A stretch of 64,000 bases of DNA from Malurus cyaneus samueli (Eukaryota; Chordata; Aves; Passeriformes; Maluridae), in the NCBI GenBank assembly GCA_009741485.1, contig CM019220.1, forward strand, positions 3,595,832 to 3,659,831, read 5' to 3'. Below the pieces are notes generated by a model that worked only from the letters and a program-made list of their open reading frames with translations, was not told the DNA's origin and did no database searches. The position numbers and the translations under genes were made by a program. Below, one piece after another: positions 18,529-51,079 of the stretch. Numbering within the stretch: the stretch's first letter is position 1; each line of letters opens with the position of its first letter.

Positions 18529-21500
18529 TCTAAAAGAGCAAGCTAAAGGCTGAGTCATGGTTCAGAAAAAAAAAATATAGCAAACTATTTTATAGACTAG
18601 TTGTGTATTAAAGATTATGTGCATATATCTTAGAATCTTCTGTGATATTTTGAGGTGGCTGCTTTAATGCTGCAGGTGTTGTCCCTGTCTACACAAGCAG
18701 AAACCATGTAATTTCATTTGGGCATGGTTAATTGAGACTGGCATTTTTATCAGGGGTGATTTTCCAGGACACTGTGCCAATCCTGCTTTGTTTTGTGCTT
18801 GGGGTAGCAGCATTCAGTTTTTGGTGTCTCCTCCAGGAGAGGTGTTTTTTGTCCACTCTCTCTCATGATCCCCTTGTGGAGGGATGGATTTTTTCCTCAG
18901 TTTTAGAGATTAGAAATCACCTTCCTTCCTTAGGCTTAGTCTTGGTGTCTCTGTATCAGGAATCCCTAAAAAATGGGAAGGTGAAGCCCAGCAATCGTGG
19001 GAGTTGCATTTACAGCCAGAATATGACTCTGCCAAAGCCTGCAGGTATTTCCACTGCACTGAAAGGCTGGACTGATCCTTCCACGTAAATAATTCTGATT
19101 TAAGTTCATGTACAGCAGTTAAAGCAGGCTCTTTTGGAATCAGGGAGTGTTTGAACTCCTCAGCTTGCAAAGCAGAGCTGCTGGAGCACCAGGCTGCTGC
19201 TCTTCATGTGGGAAGAATAATCCTAAAAGTGGGTTTGCACAATTTAGCAGTACTTGAGGTTAGGTTTATAAGAAGGTAGAAATGCAATAAATACTTCAGT
19301 GTGTCTGTTAAATGAGAAGATTAAACAAATGTGCATGGTTGCAATCATTTTTTTCTGAGAATGATGACTGAGGTGCAATTACATTGTTGCTCTGGCCTAA
19401 TTTTTTAGCTAATTAAAGTGGAATTGGCCTAATTTAATCACATGGAAGTGGCAGGGCAGCAGCTGTTTAAAAAGCTGACAAAATATGAAAAAATGTGATA
19501 ATAGCTTGGAAAGGATTTTAAAATTTTGGGTCTGTTTTAAGAAAACCCACATAAAATACCTCTTATGAACTGTACTTGAGGAAATTTAATTTCCCAAATA
19601 CTTGAGAGCTTTACAGGTTCTACAGCTTACTCAATAAAGAGGCTTAACCTTATTTAAACTGTGTTTTGGGAGACATTTCAGCCTAGGAGTCTCTTCAGCA
19701 AGACTGATGGGACCGAAGGGCTCATTGCACCTTCAGGTTGAAGACTGCACTTTATAAACCTTTTTATCTGGGATCTTTTTGCTTTAACTCTTGGTAGTTC
19801 TATTTTCCTTGTCATCATCCTCTCTTTCATCACTTCACTTAGCACATAACCTACTGTGCAGTTTGTCATTCCAATTATGAGGTTAAGTAGGGACTTTTCA
19901 TCTTCAAGATGGACCTGTTGGCTTTGATCTAGTGATTTAATTTTTGATGTTACTTATTTTAAGATTGCGTGGAGCTTCAGAATCATCGTGGCTTTTCAGT
20001 GTGGTTTCTATATTTGTGTGAAATAGTCTTTTATTCTATAGGCTCGTTGTGTTCTAGTTAGCTGACAAACTCATGAACATTCTTTAATTAAATCACTGAG
20101 AATGTTTTGACTTATGCTATATAATTTTGGAGTCACTTTTGAAGATTGTGAAGTCACTTTTGAAGTATTTTGATTTGTTTGTTTCAGCAGCCTCTGATAA
20201 CTTTTAAAATCTTTGTGTTACTGAGATCCTTTGATTTATACAACGATGGCCCTGTAAAGGTGGGGGGAGTTTCAAGGCTACTTTTCCCGAGGCTGCTTTT
20301 TTACTGAGGTTTTCCAAAATTTAGAATCAAATACATTTCTTACTCTTTTGATGTTTTGTTCACATTATTTTGGTTTTGGTGAGCACAGATGTGATAAAGG
20401 AGTTGATTTTTGTAGGTCATAGTCTCAGACTTGAAATCAGGATCCAATAATATGTATTAAGTGTCCAGTCTAAGGTCTATCTAAAATTATGATAAAGCCC
20501 TGAATTTCTCTATAAATTCCTCCACTTTGTGGAGAATTCCTGTTTTCTCTGGTTTTGTGTTTTTTCCCCATGCCCCTCACACCCTGCCCAGTGCAAGTAC
20601 AAGTACCACAATGACCTTTCACATTATTCTTTATTAATCACGTTGCACAAATTTATTTAAAAATCCAGTGGGATTTAATGGACTGAAAACACATTTTCTT
20701 TTGAGAATTGCTGTGCATGATGGATCAGAAAAAAAAGTACAGAAAAAGGTTATTAAGCACTGCTCAATATTGTAAGACATCTTGAAATTTTCAAAACCTG
20801 AAATGATTTGCTGGTTATTTGGTGTTCATTTGATAATTTGAAGAGATTTCCCTGCATGTGAAGGAATGTCTCTGACAGGATAGTTTAATATCCATATTCA
20901 TGGCTACATCTATGAGAACTTAATATTGTATTTTAATTTAAAAGTTCAGCAGATCTGAAGTTTTGTAGCTTGCTTGGTTATAATCACTGCACACCAACCT
21001 GAAATCAGCAGAGCTTTGCTCATGAGAGGCTGGATGTCCTCAGCAGTGCAGATCTGAGCAATTAGGTCGTGACCAAAAGTGACACAAATAGAAATCAATG
21101 ACATTTGTGGGTTTTTGGTGGCTCTGGTTGCCTCAGGAATGGGGTGGTGAGGATGCAGCAGCCCTTGGTGGATGGTGAAAACACCTGACAGCTGTCAGGA
21201 CCTTCATGGGAGCAGCTCTGGGGAAGGAACAATGACACAGAAAACAAAGCAGAGAATGGCAGATGTGTTCAGAAAAGAATGGTGGGATATTTGCCTGTAT
21301 TCTGTCTACATAGATCTCTTTGTACTTTCGTTTCCTCTCTCTTTTTTTTCCCTTAATCTGCATTTGTTTTAGCATGTACAGATGCTAATTAACTTCAGAG
21401 CATTTCTTTATCTACAGTTTGATTCCTTGAAACCACTATGTGCATGTAGCTGTGCCAAATATTTTGCAGTATTTGTTCCCCTCATAAAGCAGGGAGATAG

Positions 21501-21664
21501 AATGGTTGAGCTGATGGTGCAGTTTTTGTGGGTTTTATTATTATTATGAAGCATTGCAACCTGTAACTAAACATATTTAAATATTATAACCAACACTAAC
21601 CAAACAATGAGAATAATGTGTTCTTAACAGGGTAATTGCAAAAAATTCATCTGTTTATGTTGTC

Positions 21665-21721
21665 AAAAAAAAACAAACAACAAACCAAAAACCAATAAAA
21701 AACCCTCTCAAAACCCCCCCC
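21665..21721. repeat. A/C-rich low-complexity tract
   Basis: A-rich DNA with interspersed C runs (ACAAACAACAAACC, then CAAAACCCCCCCC) and almost no G or T. One of several such tracts in the window; it ends about 60 bases before the next exon. Confidence 0.85.
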
Positions 21722-21754
21722 ATTGTTTAGTCCTACAATGAACGTTCATTTTAA

Positions 21755-23730
<1,976 letters not shown>

Positions 23731-23902
23731 TAATCCTTCCACCATCCATCTTTAGTTTCCTTCTTTTCCTGTGCACGATAGTAGCAGCACTTTTAAATGG
23801 TGATGTACTCATTTTATAGCACAGTGCAAGTCATCTTTTGGGGTTGACATCATCATAATTTTAAATATTGGTGTTTTTAGCTTTGTTTTTCACTGTTTCT
23901 TG

Positions 23903-24200
23903 TCACAGTAGGGAGGGAATGGAAGAAAAGGGAGCCAGGTTCTTCTTGGCTGTACCACTAGCAGGGCAAGAGGCAATGGGCACAAACTGAAAAGCATAAA
24001 TTGTATCTGAACATCTAAAAGATAGCACTTTTTACTGTCAAACACTGGAATGGATTGCCCAAAGTGGTTGTGGAGTTTCTGTCTATGGATGTGCTCAAAA
24101 CATGTATGGACAGGGTCCTGAGAAAGCTGCTCTGTCTGACCCTGCTCAGACAGGGAGTTACACCAGGGGATCTCAGCAGGTCCCTTCCAACCATGAAAAT
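23903..24200 (+). repeat. CR1 LINE 3' fragment, sense
   Basis: Follows CR1 in order: GGAGCCAGGTTCTTCTTGGC, AGAGGCAATGGGCACAAACT, ACTGGAATGGATTGCCC, GGTTGTGGAGTTTCTG, ACCCTGCTCAGACAGGGAGT, TCTCAGCAGGTCCCTTCCAACC. About 300 bp, 5'-truncated, with many substitutions, so an old copy. The tail is immediately followed by an A/C-rich tract instead of the usual short ATTCTGTG repeats. Confidence 0.88.
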
Positions 24201-24217
24201 GCATTTCTTTTAAAAAG

Positions 24218-24445
24218 ATAAAAAAAACCAAAACCAAAAACCCCCTCAAACAAAATAGCAAAAAAAAACCTGTAAAAAACCACACACACAAGAAAAGAAA
24301 AACCAACAAAAAACAAAACCCAATAAGGAGGAAAAGAAAACAAACCAACAAAACCACAAACAACCAAACCAACAAAGCAAACAACATTACACCGCACCAA
24401 ACCCACCAATAAAACCAAACCAGCAACAAAACCAAAACCCAAGTC
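24218..24445. repeat. Long A/C-rich low-complexity tract after CR1 tail
   Basis: About 228 bases of AAACC, AACAAA and ACCAA motifs with few G and T, starting some 20 bases after the CR1 end. The complementary strand is G/T-rich and gives a long open frame of hydrophobic residues (Leu, Phe, Val, Trp), which is a composition effect. Origin unclear: expansion of a CR1 or LTR A-rich tail is one option. Confidence 0.85.
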
Positions 24446-24794
24446 CCTACACCACTTCCAGTATTAGATGGTACTTTGTGTTTACAGTTATAGTTTTACA
24501 AGACATGTATTTTTTTGCTGTATAGGAGTTGCACTGTTGAAATGAAAAATAATAGAAAACATACCAATTATGTGCCTGGCATTTCTGGAAGGTACTTAAG
24601 TAGCCTGCTATAAAATCAGTGTTGCAGCACTGAGAATTCTTTTCCTTACTCTGTTTGTTGCAGTGCTTTCTGTTTCTGTCCTTAGATCATTTCTCTGAAC
24701 CAAATCTCCTTCACTGAAATGAAAGTACATTATTTCTCCCAGTCAATTGTAGACATGAACACTCTTCTATCTGCAGTATTGTTCTATGTGTCTG

Positions 24795-25020
24795 AAAACT
24801 CTTATCATAGTCTCTCTTTCTTATCTCTTTGAGACCAAACAACTCTAAACTGTTCTGGGTTTTTGTTAGGGTTGTTTGTTTTCTTTTTTTTTTCCTTTTC
24901 TTTTTTTTTTTTTTTTTTTTCTCTAGTAGATTATGGGAGTTTTTTTGAGATTTTGTTGCTCTTTTCTGAAGTGATTCTATGGGGTTGGATGTCCAAAACT
25001 GGATGTATGTATTTGTGCTG
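24795..25020 (-). repeat. Probable old antisense CR1 fragment with inserted T run
   Basis: Blocks AGACCAAACAACTCTAAACT, TTTTGTTGCTCTTTTCTG and TGTCCAAAACTGGATG lie in the order expected of an antisense CR1 internal region (consensus roughly 'AGACTAAACAACCCCAG ... TTTGTTGCCCTTCTCTGGAC ... CCAAAACTGGACACAG'). A T-rich run (24888-24922) interrupts them. Divergence is high, so this could be another CR1-like LINE. Confidence 0.45.
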
Positions 25021-25249
25021 AGGCTTTTGTGAAGCTGCTTAAGCTGAGAGAATGTGTTTGTGAAGGATGATTTTTTATTCATCCTTGAGCAAATCTTGCC
25101 TGCTTCACACAGGCCTGATGCTGCTGATACAAACTGATCTTGTGATCCTTTGTAATGCTGGGCCCTTTTTCCCTGTGACTGTTACATGGCCAGTTCTGGG
25201 TTTGTTTGTTGGTTTCTTTGTTGTGTTGCTTTTTTGTTTATTTTCTTTC

Positions 25250-25254
25250 CCCAG
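25250..25254. repeat. 5-bp target-site duplication, left copy
   Basis: CCCAG, identical to 26296-26300 on the other side of the LTR. Five bases is the usual duplication length for ERVL-type integration. Confidence 0.75.
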
Positions 25255-26295
25255 TGTTGCGGTTTGAATGCTGGCTAAAAGCCAGGCACCCACAACACCT
25301 GCTCATTCGCTCTCCCCCACCACACACCGGGTAGAGAAGAGCGAAGGGGGGGAAAAAAACTACAAAAAGGTTCATGGGTTGAGATAAGGAATAGGGAGGA
25401 AACACTTGACGGACAAAAAGGCACAACTAATAAATCTAGTGAATTATTACTAACAAGTCAGAGGAAGAGAATGAGAAATAAATTACAACCCTCAAGACAC
25501 TGACTTCTCCCCACTCCCTCCCCCTTCCCACATACAACAAAGCAGCAGGAACGAAAACAGGGTGTGGGGTTGGTCAGTTCATCACCGGATCCTCTGTGAC
25601 AGCTGAGGGAGAAGATCCTTTCCTTGCGTTGCCGTGGGGTCCCTCCCACGGGAGACAGTTCCCATGACCTCTCGGCGTGGCTCCACTCTCAGAGCAGCAG
25701 TCCAGACACATCTGCTGCTGCGTGAGTCCCCCACGGGCAGACAGTCGTGCCCAAACTGTTGCACCATGGGCCTCTTGTCCACTGGTACAGTCAGAAGACC
25801 AGGCTGTTCCATCTCGGGAGCAAGGCCTCTCTCTCCACGGGCACAGCCGCTTCCCGTGTCCGCCGTCGGCGTGGGGACCTCCTCCTCAGCGGGCTGCGGG
25901 TGGCTCCTGCACCTCTGTGGACCTCATGGCTGCAGGGGGACAACCTGCTTCACCATGCTCGTCACCACGGCCTGCAAAGAAATTCAGCTCCGGCGCCTGG
26001 AACAGCTCCTCCCTCCTGCACTGACCTTGGTGTCTGCATCCTTCACATATTCTCCTCCTCCTCCACTGGCAAAACTACTCTGAGTGCCCTTTGTTTGATT
26101 TCTTCTTAAATATGTTTTCAAAGAGGCGTAACCACTATCTTTAATTGGCCCAGGTTTGGTCAGTGCATGTCATCATCCTCAGAGCCAACAGCAATTGGCT
26201 CTGCTGGCCATGGTGGAAGCCTCCAGAAGCTTCTCAACAGGCGCCATCTTTTTGGCCCCCCACCTCCAAAAACTGGGCCAAGCAAAACCAACACA
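25255..26295. mobile_element. Complete solo LTR of an avian ERVL-type endogenous retrovirus
   Basis: A 1,041-bp element beginning TGTTGCGGTTTGAATGCTGG and ending ACCAACACA, so it has TG...CA ends. It is flanked on both sides by the same five bases, CCCAG (25250-25254 and 26296-26300), which fits a target-site duplication. The interior has a CTCATTCGCTCTCCCCCACC block and GGGTTGAGATAAGGAATAGG, motifs I associate with avian ERVL LTRs. It is GC-rich at 25600-25990 against an AT-rich background. No gag, pol or env sequence is present, so it is a solo LTR left by recombination. The orientation of the original provirus is not certain, and the frames open within it are not genes. Confidence 0.85.
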
Positions 26296-26300
26296 CCCAG
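26296..26300. repeat. 5-bp target-site duplication, right copy
   Basis: CCCAG, identical to the left copy. It directly follows the terminal CA of the LTR. Confidence 0.75.
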
Positions 26301-26805
26301 CTTTTATGTGTTTTGATAGCTCCATTTTGATAACCATTACTGATTTCATCAATATTTTTTAAAATATTTTTGCTTGTTCTGAACTGCAGTGCTTACTCTC
26401 ATTTTGTTTTGATACTAGGGTTTTTTAAACTTAAATTAAGGAGCTCAACTAATAAAGGCAGTGAGAAGGAAAATCTTTCAGCAGATCTGACTTGATTGTC
26501 TTTTAAATTAGTGTAAGAAAAAGCAATCCATTGATCAAAGCTTGTAATTCTCTGAGGATTTACACAGATATGAATGAAATCATAACCATTTACAGGTCTT
26601 AAACCTGTATGTGATCTATAGTTTACGTGGCCAGTATGGTAACATTGATCCCTTCTCAGCAGTTGCCATGGTAACTTCAATAGTTCTTTATGAGTTTGAA
26701 ATATTTGCAATTATGAGTAGCATACACAGGTATAACTAAATATATATGGGCAAAAATTTAACTACCATTTAAAGCAGTAGCTAAGTCAAATATTAAGGGC
26801 AAACT

Positions 26806-26838
26806 AAAAAAAAAAAAAAAAAAAAAAGAAAGAAAATG
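26806..26838. repeat. Poly-A tract
   Basis: A run of 22 bases followed by GAAAGAAAATG. No retrocopy body was recognised upstream. Confidence 0.85.
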
Positions 26839-27458
26839 TTTTTAACTTTTATTTTTATTACATGTGTGCTTCAAGTTTTGTTCTCCAGTCACATTTCAAA
26901 CTGGGCTGCTTCGGAAGTATGAGGTTTGGGACACCTTTCTGCTCAGATTATTAATTAATCTCTACTTCCTGTGTCTCTGCACCCTTCACACGAACCCCTC
27001 ACAGAGGGTTCATGTGCTATTGATATCACCCCCGCTCTGTGTCATCTTCAATTGGGAGAATAGGCAGAAAGGTCAAAGATAAAAGCTGCTGAAATGTCAA
27101 GGATAAACCTGCAAGACATCCTTTCATTTTAAATACCCTTTTGTTTCCAGATGTATGTTCAAGTTTAAAAAAGAGGCTGTGGATGGCTGAGTAGGTGAAA
27201 AATAGCTGGAGATTATTTTAACCCAGCACTTCAAAATGTGTGCAGTTTACTGTTCTTGCCTAGATCAAGATGAGCAGGATCTGCTAATAACAAATGTTTT
27301 TATTAGCATGAAAGAAGAACATAAACACTTACTCCAGTTGCAAGAGTAGGCCATAGTATTTACATAATTTCTGTGCATGCAGCTTCATCCTTTCCATGAG
27401 GATTGGTAGCCAGCAAAAACATGTTTGAGAGATACCTTGTTCACTCCTGAATACCAGA

Positions 27459-27478
27459 TTTTTTTTTTTTTTTTTTTT
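27459..27478. repeat. Poly-T tract
   Basis: About 20 T bases between CCAGA and GCTATTTTC. Simple repeat within the intron. Confidence 0.9.
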
Positions 27479-27853
27479 GCTATTTTCACACCATGTTGCA
27501 TATTTCACTTTTTGACACCCACAATTTCATGGTAAGTAAACAGCAGATCTATATGTGGCCATTGACAGTAATGTGCATCATTTTAGAAGCATTTTATGAC
27601 CTGCCCAAATCCCTGCTCACTGTGCTATAATATTTTGGATCTGCACTTTGCAGCTTGCATCTGTTCCCTTCGGTGTTTTCCTTTGTTTATATGCACTTTA
27701 GTTTGCAAACCTCATCACATTGCTAAAATGGGATCAAGGACATGTTTATTTAAGGAAAGAGCAACACTGTATGATGCTTCTACCTTTTATCACTTCACAG
27801 AAGAGGATCTCCATATTGGCATCTTGACTATTTATGATTTAATTTATGATTGA

Positions 27854-30102
<2,249 letters not shown>

Positions 30103-30681
30103 TGAAAAATAAAGCGTGTAAGGATCTCTTTTCATGTGAACTGAACTGATAATAGTCTTTCTGAAACGGCAAATGGAAAATATTTGATTAATAAATAAAT
30201 CCAAAGCAAATGCAGCATTTTCTGTTTAATGAGTTTTTAACTACAATAGCAAATATGCAGATCAATCAACACTTTTTTTTTTAATTTGCAGCCCATTATC
30301 AAATGCTGTCACCCTTAAAAATTATTCTTTATCTCTGCCACATACCTCTCCACATGGGCCCCTTCAGCATATTCTAGATGTCAATAAAATCAGCCTGTTT
30401 CAAGCCTCAGCAGAAGGATATTTGATGTTGTATTTTTTCAGGAAAAACACCAAAAATCCTTGGTTCTGTCATGAGAGAGTATCAGCAGCTGTGCTGACTG
30501 CTGCTTTGCTGAGATACTGCAGAGAGGGCTGTGCTCTCTCTAATCAGCTGCTTCCAAACAATTAAGGATTTTAATAGTCATTTGTTTTGCAGGGCACTGG
30601 TAACTGCTGTGAGTCTGAGAGCAGAAGGGTGAATGAGCTGTCTGCAAATGCAGAATCATGGAATATGATGTACTGCAAACT

Positions 30682-30800
30682 AGAATCACTGAATGGTTTG
30701 GGTTGGAAAGGACCTTAAAGATCATTTTGTTCCAACCCCCTGTCATGGGCAGGGACGTCTTCACTAGACCAGAGCTCCATCCAAACTGGCATTGAGCACT
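30682..30800 (-). repeat. CR1 LINE 3' end fragment, antisense
   Basis: Reads as the reverse of the CR1 end: AGAATCACTGAATGGTTTGG, GGTTGGAAAGGACCTTAAAG, TCCAACCCCCTGTCATGGGC, AGGGACGTCTTCACTAGACC, then CCATCCAAACTGGCATTGAG. About 120 bp and relatively well preserved. Confidence 0.9.
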
Positions 30801-32667
30801 TGCAAGTATAAATAAAGTCATTAAATGAGTAAAAATAAGAATATTATTAAGGTAGACTTCTAATTGCCTTGTTTCAAATCAAGTAAGTTCAGTTGTGTAC
30901 AGAGGTGGGATGAGTGATCCCAGTGGATTTGTATTTGCAGTCCCTAAAGTCTGAACTCCCTGTGTAATGGCACAGCATTGGCTCTCAGTGCTGAACAGTT
31001 CCTCTGCCTGCCCCTCGTGTTCTCAGTCACATCAGCAGCTCACAGATGTTCCTGGAACCTGTCTAAGTCCTTCCCATGAGCTCTGTTCAGTATCCTCTCA
31101 GCTGATCTGGAATAATTCTTCAGATCTTTTAATCAGGATTTATTTCACTGGCTGTTTTTCTGTTTAGCCAAGCTTTTCATGTATTTCATGTTTTGGAATC
31201 TTGTTTCATTATCCCCAAGCACTGTAGCTCTGCAAATATGTCAAATATTTAATTTTTCATCCTGCCTTATAATTTGATGGCTGATGGGCATGCTAATGGC
31301 ATTTATTTACCTGCTCTGTTTAGTGGGAATTATTTCCTTCTCTGAAACAATTTCACATTCTTGTATCCACGAGGACAGCAGAGAGAAATGAGGTTGGTGT
31401 CTATATTGTGGAGAGACTTCACTGGGAGCTCAAGGATCACCGTTCTTGGTTTCTCTGTCCTCAGGGCAGTCAGGACAGGGCTGGGGGTGGATCAGCTGCA
31501 GGATCTGCATCTCTGTTCTGTGAAATAGGAAAGGACCATAGGGACAGCAAAGGGAAGTGTTGTGTGTCCTCTGGGACGTGAGCAGGAGCTGTGGATAACA
31601 GTGAAAGCTGGAGCATCACTGGAGATACTCCAAAATATTCCTGGAAAGGCTGAGGTGGGCTGGGAATCATGAGGTGGCTGATGGTGGTGGTGGTGAGAAT
31701 AATCACAATTCACTTTAAGTGGTTTCTGTCCCCATGTACAGGTCTTGGGTAGACAGATGAACATGAAGGAAGTGAAGGCATTCATGCATAGAAAAGAGGA
31801 AAATTATGTTAAATCTACGAGTTAAATTTGTGAAAAAAAATTATTTGAAAAACTGAAATTAAAAGTGCTTTCAGCTTTCCTTGAAGCGCATGAGGCGTAT
31901 ATTGTGTTTAGGAGCAACTGCAGTTGCACACTTTCATTATTTTTCTCAGAATAGATTTTTGTTGTCTCTGGGATGTGTCCCCCAAGGTGATTTCATTTTT
32001 TGTCCTAAGAATTTTTTATACTTTTGTGGCATGTTTTAAAAGTTTAGAAAAACTCCGAAGTATTTTCCAAAGTGTTTAGCAGATTAATAATAAATGCACA
32101 CACCTACTTACATTATTTATTTTAGAAGAAAAAGAAGTCTGAAGAAAATCAGATTATATTTAAATTACTCTATGCAGAAACATATTAGATAATAATAAAA
32201 ACGAATACCTGTGTTCAATGCAGATGATCCTTTGTGAATGATATTGTCTCAGATTTCTACCACTTTACTGGAATGCTTGGAGGAATTTCTTGTAAAGGCT
32301 GACATTTTAATTTTGGATTTTATTATGCCAGCATAGAGTAACTTTATTTCTTGGCTGTTGTTTAGCTTGGTACTTAACCTTCCCATTTTATAGTGCTCCA
32401 TTTCCTGGCTCTTACAGGCAGTGCTGCTGCAGCTGGAGAACCCTTAGGTAAATAAGCACATGGAAAATACAGTTTGTATCAGTTATCAGGCCATAAGTAA
32501 TCTTAAATATTTACATGGTTAGAGGGAAAACCAGCCCTGGTGTGATGGGAATACAAGTTCCATGGCATTTGTTACAGAATAATGAATTTCATGGCCCATG
32601 GTGATGAAAGGTAGGGTTTGGGCAGTATTTTCACGTAAAACCTTTTTTATCTTTCTTTTCTCTTTGG

Positions 32668-32707
32668 TGTCTCACCTTTTTCCCCTCTCCAGGTTAAGTA
32701 CCTGGAA
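32668..32707. repeat. Dispersed duplicate, copy 1 (acceptor-like)
   Basis: TGTCTCACCTTTTTCCCCTC followed by TCCAGGTTAAGTACCTGGAA. It recurs about 550 bases downstream with one base changed in the shared core. It looks like a pyrimidine tract plus CAG, but no LRP1B exon follows it. Confidence 0.8.
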
Positions 32708-33218
32708 TCTTAATCCTGAGATTACTGAAATCAAAGGCAGTATATCCTGGCCACTCCAGTATGAATTGAAAATAGGAAAAAATATCTAATAGAGGTATAG
32801 GAACCATAGGAACCATGTGATGTTCCATTTGTCAGAGTATAAAGAGTAAATGTCTTTTGGTTCTTTTGTACCTACAGATTAAATAGAAATGTCCTGTATT
32901 TAAATTCAGTTGTATAAAGAGTTTGGTTAGAAATCAAAATCAAATGAAAACTAAATCCATCAAAAAAAAACCTGCAGAAGATCATCTGGGTCAGAGACAA
33001 CCTACAGTTTCTTGTATGATCACAGACTTGATCCTCTATCTTCACAACTGGGAGCCAGGGACCTCAGTTTGGTATTTTTTAGCAATAATTCCCTTCACGT
33101 TCTTTGGACACTGATAGGATGCTAGGTGCTTTTCTGATCCTACTTGTGCTTATTTCTCATTTATCTTTTTTAAACCTTTTAAAGTTTTTTGGGTTTTTTT
33201 TTAATATTTTCTTTTTGG

Positions 33219-33258
33219 CATCTCACCTTTTTCCCCTCTCCAGATTAAGTACCTGGAA
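33219..33258. repeat. Dispersed duplicate, copy 2 (acceptor-like)
   Basis: CATCTCACCTTTTTCCCCTC followed by TCCAGATTAAGTACCTGGAA, matching copy 1 except for the leading bases and A for G after CAG. It lies about 120 bases before the real acceptor of the next exon. Confidence 0.8.
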
Positions 33259-33326
33259 GGTGCAAATGTTTGCTACAACACACTTACGTAATTTATGCAC
33301 GTAGGAAAGTGGCAGAACTTTACTGA

Positions 33327-50318
<16,992 letters not shown>

Positions 50319-50937
50319 TAATTATATATTATAAAAACATTGGTTTTCCTTGTTCAAAATATTTTAAAGTTAGATGTTTAAATGTGATTTTTTTTGCTGG
50401 AGGTTATAGTTTCCAATTTACCTTTAATAATTCTTGAAAGTATGTTTTGAGTCATAATCCATTATTAGTGTGTTTCTTCTCAGTGAAAAGGATTTTAAAA
50501 TGGCAAATCAGGAGATGCAGGGATCTGTTTGTTGACAAATTACTTACCTTGCCATGCTGTTATTTCATTTATTTTTTTTCAAAATGTGGATAATAATAAC
50601 AGGAGCCTTTGCTCAAACCTTTCTGTGTGGTTAATGGACACATTTAGATGTTGCCCAGGTGATTCTTCTCACTTAGAGACCTTATTTTTTTTTTGTGTGT
50701 GTGTGTGTTTTTGGTGGGCCTGTAAAAATACATTTTAGATGCTACTGGAAGCAAATGCTGGGTGAGGTAAATCACACCTTTGGTGTCTGTTTTTCATCTC
50801 TAAAGTGGAGATAATGATTGCCAGCTTCTGTCAGTATTTTTTTCTACCTATTCATTAGGGGTATTCTATAAACCAAAATAGTAGGTAATAGTCAATAGCT
50901 GCATTCTCTTTCCATAATTATTGTGCTTTCAGAGATG

Positions 50938-51045
50938 AAAACAAACCAAACAATCAAGGAAAAAAAAAAACCCAAAACAAACAATCCCACCCATAAACAA
51001 AAAACCTCAACAAAAGCAAAAAGCCACCCACCACAAATTAAATGC
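50938..51045. repeat. A/C-rich low-complexity tract
   Basis: AAACAAACCAAACAATC, AAAACCCAAAACAAACAATC, CCACCCATAAACAAAAAACC and similar, with few G or T. Same style as the tract at 24218-24445 but without a CR1 beside it. Confidence 0.85.
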
Positions 51046-51051
51046 AGCCAA

Positions 51052-51079
51052 AAATAATACAAATTAAATAATACAAATT
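51052..51079. repeat. 14-bp exact tandem duplication
   Basis: AAATAATACAAATT occurs twice head to tail without mismatch. Confidence 0.9.

Noticed and set aside
18732..19088. 118-codon open frame starting with a hydrophobic stretch
   Set aside because: No known domain, no supporting splice context, and a competing frame on the other strand. Length is possible by chance in an intron.
23890..24442. Minus-strand open frames of 89-181 codons with a strongly hydrophobic, membrane-like sequence
   Set aside because: They lie across the A/C-rich tract, whose complement can only encode Leu, Phe, Val, Trp, Gly and Cys, and across a CR1 end. Composition effect, not a membrane protein.
25582..26109. Overlapping open frames of 76-149 codons
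   Set aside because: They lie inside the solo LTR, occur in several frames at once, and show no gag, pol, env or host domain. Stops are rare there because the DNA is GC-rich.
31440..31760. GC-richer stretch with a GGT repeat as a candidate exon or regulatory element
   Set aside because: No splice-framed open reading, no LRP1B similarity, and nothing distinctive beyond composition.
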